Shown here: positions 1 to 3,996 of the stretch, one piece after another
Layout of the letters: every line of letters begins with the position of its first letter
Position numbering within the stretch: position 1 is the stretch's first letter
Source of the DNA: Candidatus Omnitrophota bacterium
GTDB lineage: Bacteria > Omnitrophota > Gorgyraeia > JAGLLT01
Direction: 5' to 3'
Assembly: GCA_030630095.1 (NCBI GenBank)
Contig: DAOVNW010000060.1
Coordinates: forward strand, 1-6,118
Length of the DNA: 6,118 nt
The notes under the pieces: model-generated
The model's database searches: none
The model's input: only the letters and a program-made list of their open reading frames with translations
Told to the model about the DNA's origin: nothing
Translations under genes and position numbers: made by a program

Positions 1-134
1 GAGCTTAGAGCTAAGAGCTTAGAGCTAAGAGCTTAGAGCTAAGAGCTTAGAGCTAAGAGCTTAGAGCTAAGAGCTTAGAGCTAAGAGCTTAGAGCTAAGA
101 ACTAAGAGCTAAGAACTATGAGCTATGAGCTATG
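1..134 (-). repeat. Tandem heptad array (14-bp double unit), runs off left edge
   Basis: Seven exact consecutive copies of the 14-mer GAGCTTAGAGCTAA occupy 1-98, each made of two near-identical heptads (GAGCTTA and GAGCTAA). Copies at 99-134 are progressively degenerate and shift to GAACTAA, GAGCTAT and GAACTAT forms. Read on the minus strand, the degenerate end gives AGCTCAT heptads, the same unit found on the plus strand at 2631-2706, 3036-3192 and 3604-3689. The array lies 27 bp beyond the stop codon of the Wzz-like gene, so it follows the polysaccharide operon. No hairpin plus T-run terminator is visible between the stop codon and the array. The left end is outside the window, so total copy number is unknown. 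Confidence 0.95.
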
Positions 135-161
135 AACATAAAAATAAAATATCAAATACTG

Positions 162-1667
162 TTAATACTTTTTCTTCCTATCCACCCCTTTAATCCGGTG
201 TTTGATTTTTGGGATGGCGGCTAAAACCGGGAGCTGTAGGTATTCTTCGACGTCGCTTATAGTTCTGAAGGAATCATCGAAGTACTCTATCATCATAGAC
301 ACCCCTACCCCCAAAAGCAGGCCGAGGATAGCTCCGAAAACTGTGTTGGCAACGGGCCTGGGCTTGATGGGCTCAAGCGGCTGATGGGCGCGGTCAAAAA
401 CTCTGATGTCCCATTCATTTGACCTTTCTCTGATGCGCGCTTCCTGCAATTTAGTTAAGAGGAGGTTGTAGAGCCGTTCGTTGACACTGGCGTCCCTGAC
501 CATATTGATATACTCTATCTGCTTATCGGGTAAAATGTTAATCTTTTTATTCATATCGGTAATCAGAAGCTCTAAAGACTCACCCTGTTTCTCTAAGTCA
601 TCAACTTGTATCTGGGTGATGACCAATTCAATCAGCTGATCCTGATAGAGCGGGTCTTTGTCGGCTATATCAAGGCCTCCAACTAAATCGCAAAGTGTCT
701 TGTTGAGTTTTTCTTTGGAAGTTCTTAACTCTTCCCTCTTTTGGATGAGCAAAGGGTATTCGTCAGTATAGAGGGTGGAGAGCGAGACTATGTCCGACTC
801 AATCTCGGCTATACGTATCCTGAAGCTGCGAACGAGGTCATTGGATAAAATACTGTTGGCCGAGATGGCTGAATAGTTGGACTTGAAAGCTTCAAGGTCA
901 TCCTCGGATAAATTAAGGTTGTTCCCGAGATCCCGGCTTTTCATCCGGGCTAACTCCAACTCCATCTTAATCTCCGCTTCTTTTATCTCAAGCCGGGTAA
1001 GTTGAGAATTTACACTGGCAATCTTTTGATCGATAGAAAGAATACTTTCTTCTTTCTGAAAGCGGGCTACTTTGTCCTGAGCGCGCTTGAGATTGTACTT
1101 TACCACTTCAAGCTGTTCTTCAATAAAACCGGTCGTCTCCTTTGCCTTGCCCCGGGTAAAGAGCGTGTACTTTTCTATGAAAACATCGGATAGAGTATTT
1201 ACTATTTCTTTAACTAATACCGGACTATTCCAGACAGCGCTTATTCTCAGGACGTCAGAACCTTCTATTACCTCTACTTTAATCTTGCTTCTTAGTTTCT
1301 CAAGAACTTTTAAGTACTCTTTTTGGGATTTAGCTTCAGCGCCAATACCCAGTTCATTCATCACCGCCTGCAAGATAGCCCGCGACCTAATCCACATCGC
1401 TTCCGCTTCAAGGGATTCTTTACTCATTACCAGCGGCTGGCCGCCCCCCTGCAGAAAAGCCGCCTGCTTTTGAATTCTGAGAGAGGTAGATGCCTCGTAA
1501 ACGGGCTTCATAATCTTTGAGGTAACAAATGCCGCCAAAGCACAGCCAACAATCAGGATGAGGATAAGCGGCAGGCGCCTGATAACTATCCTATGGATGG
1601 TCTTTAGGTAATCTGAGGTCGAGACCTGCTCCCGCTCTTTTTCCGGGCCCAATAACCTTTGGTTCAT
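162..1667 (-). CDS. Wzz/GumC-type polysaccharide chain-length determinant (polysaccharide copolymerase), no kinase domain
   Basis: A 501-residue inner-membrane polysaccharide copolymerase, expected to control chain length and couple polymerisation to export of a surface or extracellular polysaccharide. A short cytoplasmic N-terminus leads into a membrane helix at about 33-53 and then the Wzz domain (about 55-170, including VYEASTSLRI). A long charged region predicted to be coiled coil covers about 180-375, and a GNVR-like stretch lies near 396-412 (NERLYNLLLTKLQEAR). A proline-rich PLEPIKPRP segment precedes the second membrane helix (about 440-463), followed by the usual FDDSFRTISDVEEYLQLPVLAAIP tail split here as FDDSF and DVEEYLQLPVLAAIP. 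The protein stops near residue 501 after a basic tail, so the C-terminal tyrosine-kinase domain of PCP-2a fusions is absent; any kinase would be encoded elsewhere. The ATG lies 20 bp after the OPX gene stop, with AAGGA about 10 nt upstream. Family assignment is firm; the polysaccharide is unknown. Confidence 0.93.
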   Translation of the reverse strand: MNQRLLGPEKEREQVSTSDYLKTIHRIVIRRLPLILILIVGCALAAFVTSKIMKPVYEASTSLRIQKQAAFLQGGGQPLVMSKESLEAEAMWIRSRAILQAVMNELGIGAEAKSQKEYLKVLEKLRSKIKVEVIEGSDVLRISAVWNSPVLVKEIVNTLSDVFIEKYTLFTRGKAKETTGFIEEQLEVVKYNLKRAQDKVARFQKEESILSIDQKIASVNSQLTRLEIKEAEIKMELELARMKSRDLGNNLNLSEDDLEAFKSNYSAISANSILSNDLVRSFRIRIAEIESDIVSLSTLYTDEYPLLIQKREELRTSKEKLNKTLCDLVGGLDIADKDPLYQDQLIELVITQIQVDDLEKQGESLELLITDMNKKINILPDKQIEYINMVRDASVNERLYNLLLTKLQEARIRERSNEWDIRVFDRAHQPLEPIKPRPVANTVFGAILGLLLGVGVSMMIEYFDDSFRTISDVEEYLQLPVLAAIPKIKHRIKGVDRKKKY

Positions 1668-1687
1668 AATACGCGGTTCCTTAAATT

Positions 1688-2425
1688 TTAATCGTTTAGC
1701 AGTCTATCCACATAGAAGATAGTCTGAATTGAAGGCATAACTTCGGAAATAACTTTATTAATACTGGCCACAAAGGACGAAGGTACAAAGACAATATCAT
1801 TGGGATATAATTTTATGTCCTGAGAAACGTCCCCGCTTTGGATAAGCCTCTTGATATTCAGCGTAATTACCTGTGCTGTCGTTGGGTCATCTTTGTCAAC
1901 CCTGACCACCTGCACCCTTCTTAAGGCGGCGCGGCGGTCATCATAGTTGCCGGCTAAGGCAATGGCTTCAAGCGCCGTCATCCTGCCCTTAAATTGATAA
2001 AGCCCGGGTTTGTTTACCGCTCCCAGTACGTAAATGCGGTAGTAGTTGTACTCCAGCACGGTAACTGTAACAGAGGGAATCTCTTTGACAAACTTGGACA
2101 GGCGCTCGGCAATCTTCTCCTGCAGTTCTGTGGGAGTAAGGTCGGATGCTTTAACTTTACCTATAGGATAAACCGTAGGTACTCCGTTAGGGGGAATGGC
2201 AATAACCTGCTTTAAGTCCTCATAACCCCAGACACGTATCTCGATAGCATCGGCAGGGCCAAGCTTGTATTCCTCTGTGATATCGCCCGCCGGCTCAAAT
2301 CCGGCCTCTCTAAAGATGGTGCCGGGCTCGGGGTTTTTGACGGACTTTATGCCGGGCATAGCGCAGGACGTGAGCGCGGCGCAAAAGACTATAAAGGCTA
2401 TAAATACAAAAGGTTTTCTCATCAT
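1688..2425 (-). CDS. Short Wza-like outer-membrane polysaccharide export lipoprotein (OPX family)
   Basis: A 245-residue polysaccharide export protein that would act with the downstream Wzz-like partner to move polysaccharide across the envelope. The N-terminus is a lipoprotein signal peptide (MMRKPFVFIAFIVFCAAL) with lipobox L18-T-S-C21. The Poly_export domain covers about 53-127 and begins with the family signature YKLGPADAIEIRVWGYEDL, and one SLBB domain follows at about 129-185 (YRIYVLGAVNKPGLYQFKG). The end (about 218-245) is a hydrophobic, possibly amphipathic helix. It is shorter than E. coli Wza (about 380 residues) and has one SLBB domain and no obvious Wza-type pore helix, as in many short OPX proteins. 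Two ATGs are adjacent; the first is 6 nt after AGGAG, a good ribosome site. It sits 14 bp after the HTH gene and 20 bp before the Wzz-like gene, so the three are probably cotranscribed. Confidence 0.93.
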   Translation of the reverse strand: MMRKPFVFIAFIVFCAALTSCAMPGIKSVKNPEPGTIFREAGFEPAGDITEEYKLGPADAIEIRVWGYEDLKQVIAIPPNGVPTVYPIGKVKASDLTPTELQEKIAERLSKFVKEIPSVTVTVLEYNYYRIYVLGAVNKPGLYQFKGRMTALEAIALAGNYDDRRAALRRVQVVRVDKDDPTTAQVITLNIKRLIQSGDVSQDIKLYPNDIVFVPSSFVASINKVISEVMPSIQTIFYVDRLLND

Positions 2426-2439
2426 ACTGCTCTCCTGTC

Positions 2440-2643
2440 TTAATTTAGGATTTTGACTAAATCCTCTTTTTTTATACGGTGATGGCCGCCCGGCGTTTTG
2501 TACGACTTCAGAGCGCCGGAATAGATGTAATTCTTTATAGTTGACAGGCTCAGGTTAAGAAACTCAGCCGCCTGTTTGGGTGTCATGTAGTTTAATTTTG
2601 TATTTGTGTGTGTTTTTGGCATAGTAAATAGTTCATAGTACAA
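2440..2643 (-). CDS. Small MerR/BldC/excisionase-type helix-turn-helix DNA-binding protein
   Basis: A small DNA-binding protein of up to 67 residues. The HTH_17/MerR-like winged fold covers about 20-66: MTPKQAAEFLNLSLSTIKNY is the helix-turn-helix, and YKTPGGHHRIKKEDLVKIL is the wing with the TPGGHxRI motif typical of BldC-like and excisionase-family proteins. There is no effector or catalytic domain. It is the first gene of the polysaccharide operon (14 bp before the OPX gene), so local or autogenous regulation is a reasonable inference but not shown. The start is uncertain. The first ATG (2641-2643) and residues 1-7 (MYYELFT) lie in heptad-repeat DNA. Met8 (2620-2622) or Met20 (2584-2586) could be the real start and would keep the HTH. 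None of the three has a convincing Shine-Dalgarno. An integrase-associated excisionase is less likely, because no integrase or att site is visible. Confidence 0.82.
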   Translation of the reverse strand: MYYELFTMPKTHTNTKLNYMTPKQAAEFLNLSLSTIKNYIYSGALKSYKTPGGHHRIKKEDLVKILN

Positions 2644-2706
2644 AGCAGCTCATGGGTCATAGTACAAAGCAGCTCATAGCTCATAGCTCATGGCTCATGG
2701 GTTACA
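2631..2706 (+). repeat. Composite heptad repeat, 24-bp units plus AGCTCAT heptads
   Basis: Two tandem 24-mers at 2633-2656 and 2657-2680 agree at 22 of 24 positions. Each consists of TCATAGTACAAAGC followed by an AGCTCAT-type heptad. They continue into AGCTCAT/GGCTCAT heptads up to about 2706. The block overlaps the upstream-most codons of the HTH gene on the opposite strand and lies in the transcribed leader of the polysaccharide operon if the promoter at 2878-2906 is used. Confidence 0.9.
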
Positions 2707-2713
2707 TAAAAAA

Positions 2714-2795
2714 GGTGCAAGAACACAAGAGCACAAGGGCACAAGATGCAAGGGCACAAGGGCGCAAGAAACAAGATGCAAGGTGCAAGAAACAA
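2714..2795. repeat. Degenerate 7/8-bp GCACAAG-type tandem array in the operon leader
   Basis: Eleven consecutive units of 7 or 8 bp, each ending in CAA: GGTGCAA, GAACACAA, GAGCACAA, GGGCACAA, GATGCAA, GGGCACAA, GGGCGCAA, GAAACAA, GATGCAA, GGTGCAA and GAAACAA. The unit differs from the AGCTCAT heptad, though its period is similar. By my count the minus-strand transcript of these 82 bases would be U 37, C 25, G 16, A 4, a pyrimidine-rich stretch with C exceeding G, located in the presumed 5' leader of the polysaccharide operon. A related GCACGAAACAAG stretch occurs at 3122-3133. Confidence 0.85.
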
Positions 2796-2857
2796 AGCAT
2801 AAAAAATAAAATAACAAAGTATTACACGCAAAGGCGCGGCTTTTAATAGTAGTTAAA

Positions 2858-2872
2858 ATTGTACAATATTGT
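2858..2872. promoter_or_regulatory. Two overlapping palindromes at the polysaccharide operon start site (candidate operator)
   Basis: ATTGTACAAT (2858-2867) and ACAATATTGT (2863-2872) are each perfect 10-bp palindromes and overlap by five bases. They lie just downstream of the -10 box of the minus-strand promoter, covering about +1 to +13 if transcription starts near 2870. A repressor bound here would block initiation. The binding protein is unknown; the small HTH protein of the same operon is one candidate. In AT-rich DNA short palindromes can arise by chance, so the position carries most of the argument. Confidence 0.45.
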
Positions 2873-2877
2873 GTAAA

Positions 2878-2906
2878 ATTATATCAAAAACTTATAAGCT
2901 TGTCAA
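2878..2906 (-). promoter_or_regulatory. Perfect-consensus sigma-70 promoter with extended -10, polysaccharide operon
   Basis: Read on the minus strand, TTGACA (2906-2901) is followed by a 17-bp spacer and TATAAT (2883-2878), with TGA directly before the -10 hexamer forming an extended -10 element. Initiation would fall near 2870, giving a leader of about 230 nt to the first HTH-gene ATG. No other gene start lies between, so the HTH-OPX-Wzz operon is the likely target. Confidence 0.85.
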
Positions 2907-3035
2907 TGGAATATTTTGCTTTTCTTCTGGAATAACATCACTGCAAGCCGGCTTTAAACAATATAGCATATTTTACTACGGAATTATGAAAAGTCCAGCC
3001 AAAAATGGCGCTTTCTCGATTATAGGGTACAGAAC

Positions 3036-3099
3036 ACAGCTCATGGCTCATGGGTCATGGTACAAAATACAGCTCATGGCTCTTGGCTCATGGCTCATA
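3036..3099 (+). repeat. AGCTCAT heptad block with TCATGGTACAAA linker
   Basis: Two runs of AGCTCAT/GGCTCAT/GGGTCAT heptads (about 3038-3060 and 3071-3098) are joined by GTACAAAATAC. The second run includes the variant GGCTCTT. The segment 3071-3087 is complementary at 16 of 17 positions to 3206-3222. It is the same repeat family as at 2631-2706. Confidence 0.88.
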
Positions 3100-3143
3100 A
3101 AAGCGTAGGACGTATACAAAAGCACGAAACAAGATATAAAATG

Positions 3144-3192
3144 CAGCTCATAAGTCATGGTACAAAGCAGCTCTTTGCTCATAGCTCTATGC
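3144..3192 (+). repeat. Degenerate AGCTCAT heptad block
   Basis: Heptad-like sequence containing AGCTCAT, AAGTCAT, the TCATGGTACAAA linker (3155-3166), then AGCTCTT, TGCTCAT and AGCTCTA variants. It forms the left arm of a loose inverted repeat with 3213-3236. Confidence 0.8.
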
Positions 3193-3205
3193 TGTTATTG
3201 CTTTT

Positions 3206-3252
3206 GCCAAGAGCCATGAGCCATCAGCCATGAGCTACTTGCTCTTAGCTCT
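3206..3252 (-). repeat. Inverted heptad block upstream of rpmB
   Basis: GAGCCAT/GAGCCAT/CAGCCAT/GAGCT runs in the orientation opposite to the neighbouring blocks (3206-3236), then returns to plus-oriented GCTCTTAGCTCT up to about 3252. With 3169-3192 it could form a mismatched hairpin (about 17 of 24 positions complementary), and with 3071-3087 a near-perfect 17-bp pairing. It ends about 24 bp before the rpmB -35 box. Confidence 0.8.
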
Positions 3253-3275
3253 GCAACGCACGTTATAAAAAAAAT

Positions 3276-3304
3276 TTGACATACGCGTTTATTTGTGTTA
3301 AGTT
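3276..3304 (+). promoter_or_regulatory. rpmB promoter
   Basis: A perfect TTGACA (3276-3281), a 17-bp spacer and a weak -10 TAAGTT (3299-3304), giving a leader of about 37 nt. The spacer contains TTTATTTGT (3288-3296) at exactly the same offset from the -35 as in the promoter at 3832-3860. AAGTT-A-AACTT (3300-3310) is a short inverted repeat over the -10 and start region. Confidence 0.65.
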
Positions 3305-3347
3305 AAACTTTAAACATTGATAAAAAATAATAGTTGGAGGTTATATC

Positions 3348-3599
3348 ATGGCAAACGTTTGTACTGTATGCGGAAAAGGAACTACGGCCGGTAGAAGCAT
3401 TAAAAGGCGCGGTAAAGCAAAAAAAGACGGCGGTGTCGGAAAAAACATAACCGGTGTCTCCAGAAGAACATTTAAGCCTAATTTGCAGATGGTAAGGGCC
3501 AGTACTAACGGGCAAATTAAAAGGGTTAGTGTCTGCGTTAAATGCATCAAGGCGGGTAAGGTTGCGAAAGGCGTAAAACAGCAAGAACGTAAGGTATAG
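3348..3599 (+). CDS. rpmB: 50S ribosomal protein L28, zinc-binding form
   Basis: An 83-residue basic protein of the large ribosomal subunit. It opens with MANVCTVCGKG, has the L28 core (ITGVSRRTFKPNLQMVR, about 34-50) and ends in a lysine-rich tail. Cys5/Cys8 and Cys63/Cys66 make two CxxC pairs, marking the zinc-ribbon (C+) form. Length is normal for bacterial L28. GGAGG (3336-3340) lies 7 nt before the ATG, a strong ribosome site that confirms the start. The gene appears monocistronic: it is flanked by repeat-rich non-coding DNA, has its own promoter, and the nearest downstream protein gene is convergent. No ribosomal partner such as rpmG is adjacent. Confidence 0.97.
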   Translation: MANVCTVCGKGTTAGRSIKRRGKAKKDGGVGKNITGVSRRTFKPNLQMVRASTNGQIKRVSVCVKCIKAGKVAKGVKQQERKV

Positions 3600-3603
3600 A
3601 TAT

Positions 3604-3689
3604 AACTCATAGCTCATGGCTCATGGGGCTTAAAAGCGTGAAGCGTGAAATACGGCTCTTGGCTCATAGCTCTTAGCTCATGGTACAAA
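3604..3689 (+). repeat. Heptad repeat block downstream of rpmB
   Basis: Heptads at 3604-3626 (ACTCAT, AGCTCAT, GGCTCAT) and 3653-3689 (GGCTCTT, GGCTCAT, AGCTCTT, AGCTCAT, then the TCATGGTACAAA linker at 3678-3689). Between them is a tandem pair of a different heptad, AAGCGTG (3634-3647). The block starts within 5 bp of the rpmB stop codon, so it would be part of the rpmB 3' untranslated region. Confidence 0.87.
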
Positions 3690-3755
3690 ATATAAAAAGG
3701 GGTTAAAAAATAAGAAAATACAGGGCAAAAAAATACAAAAAGATTAGGGCATGAG

Positions 3756-3787
3756 CGTTGCTGAATAATGGGGCAATGTATTTTTTT
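3756..3787 (+). terminator. rpmB: Weak intrinsic terminator candidate for rpmB
   Basis: CGTTGC (3756-3761) pairs with GCAATG (3773-3778) through one G-U pair, with an 11-nt loop, and TATTTTTTT follows immediately. The stem is short and only moderately GC-rich, but the T-run is good. It is the best terminator-like element between rpmB and the next plus-strand promoter. Confidence 0.35.
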
Positions 3788-3818
3788 GTCTATGGGCGCA
3801 ATAAATTACCACTTAAAG

Positions 3819-3852
3819 ACAAATAAATCTCTTGACAAATGGATTTATTTGT
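3819..3852. promoter_or_regulatory. Perfect 11-bp inverted repeat around the -35 box (candidate operator)
   Basis: ACAAATAAATC (3819-3829) and GATTTATTTGT (3842-3852) are exact reverse complements separated by 12 bp that contain the TTGACA at 3832-3837. The repeat therefore brackets the -35 element and enters the spacer, the layout expected of a dimeric repressor site. The right half contains TTTATTTGT, also present in the rpmB promoter spacer, where the left half is missing. Confidence 0.55.
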
Positions 3853-3860
3853 TGTATGCT
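3832..3860 (+). promoter_or_regulatory. Strong sigma-70 promoter of the small RNA candidate
   Basis: TTGACA (3832-3837), a 17-bp spacer, then TATGCT (3855-3860), which matches four of six -10 positions including the essential first, second and last. Expected start is near A3868. No protein gene lies downstream on this strand before the convergent lipoprotein gene, so the promoter seems dedicated to a short transcript. Confidence 0.75.
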
Positions 3861-3867
3861 ATGTATT

Positions 3868-3959
3868 AGAGAAAAATGAGGTGTGAGTTGAAAAACTCAT
3901 AATAAGAGTTGGCCCTAGTTGATGTCCTGCCCTCCCCCTAAAAAACTAGGGCTGCTTTT
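3868..3959 (+). ncRNA. Candidate small RNA with C-rich loop, unrecognised family
   Basis: A predicted transcript of about 90 nt with its own promoter and terminator. Hairpin 1 is an 8-bp stem (3882-3889 with 3894-3901, one G-U pair) closed by a GAAA tetraloop. A short linker (about 3902-3910) follows. Hairpin 2 is a perfect 9-bp stem, GCCCTAGTT (3912-3920) with AACTAGGGC (3944-3952), enclosing a 23-nt loop that contains GTCCTGCCCTCCCCC. CCTCC in this loop (3931-3935) is complementary to the GGAGG core of Shine-Dalgarno sites, including that of rpmB. C-rich, anti-Shine-Dalgarno loops are a known design in regulatory RNAs of several phyla, so translational repression is a plausible inferred role. 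I do not recognise it as 6S, tmRNA, RNase P or SRP RNA. An 8-codon open frame (3876-3902) exists but lacks a good ribosome site. Expression is unproven. Confidence 0.55.
3912..3959 (+). terminator. Terminator hairpin of the small RNA candidate
   Basis: The 9-bp GCCCTAGTT/AACTAGGGC stem is followed by TGCTTTTA, a short T-run. An alternative smaller hairpin uses the same right arm: CCCTA (3936-3940) with TAGGG (3947-3951) around a 6-nt A-rich loop. The two are mutually exclusive, but both end just before the T-run, so either could terminate. Confidence 0.5.
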
Positions 3960-3996
3960 ATGCCCAAATGAGGTTTTTAGTTTTGAAGAAGGCGGG

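Larger units (their letters stand above)
2644..3347. other. Gene-free divergent intergenic region rich in short repeats
   Basis: About 700 bp separate the start of the HTH gene (minus strand) from rpmB (plus strand). The content is heptad blocks at both sides, a distinct GCACAAG-like array (2714-2795), the promoter and palindromes for the minus-strand operon (2858-2906), and the rpmB promoter (3276-3304). Between about 2907 and 3026 lies unique AT-rich sequence in which I see no gene, tRNA or clear structure. The plus-strand open frames here read through heptads (for example AHSSWLMG) and look like repeat translation, not genes. Confidence 0.85.
3600..3996. other. Gene-free region between rpmB and the convergent lipoprotein gene
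   Basis: About 400 bp with no convincing protein gene. In order it holds heptad repeats (3604-3689), an A-rich stretch (about 3690-3745), a weak hairpin plus T-run (3756-3787), a strong promoter with an inverted repeat (3819-3860) and a structured candidate small RNA (3868-3959). The last 37 bases are ordinary 3' flank of the convergent lipoprotein gene. Confidence 0.8.

Noticed and set aside
1002..1520. Plus-strand frames opposite the Wzz-like gene
   Set aside because: Shadows of a firmly identified gene on the other strand, with no domain or ribosome site.
2652..3108. Plus-strand open frames of 64 and 79 codons in the intergenic region
   Set aside because: They are translations of heptad and GCACAAG repeats (AHSSWLMG, QEHKSTRAQDARAQG) with no ribosome site or recognisable domain. 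The 7-bp unit lacks stops in these frames, so long frames arise automatically.
2633..3192. CRISPR array
   Set aside because: The repeats have 7-bp or 24-bp periods without 30-40-bp unique spacers, and no cas genes are present.
3303..3617. Minus-strand frames opposite rpmB (104 and 89 codons)
   Set aside because: They lie antisense to the well-supported L28 gene, and their starts (MSYELY, MSYIY) come from heptad repeats downstream of rpmB.
3876..3902. 8-codon open frame (MRCELKNS) and leader-peptide attenuator idea
   Set aside because: No good Shine-Dalgarno and no downstream gene on this strand to attenuate. The frame overlaps hairpin 1 of the small RNA, which explains the sequence better.
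3939..3965. Minus-strand terminator for the lipoprotein operon
   Set aside because: GGGC/GCCC followed by TAGTTTTTT on the minus strand is only a 4-bp stem. It is possible as a weak bidirectional element but too poor to list.
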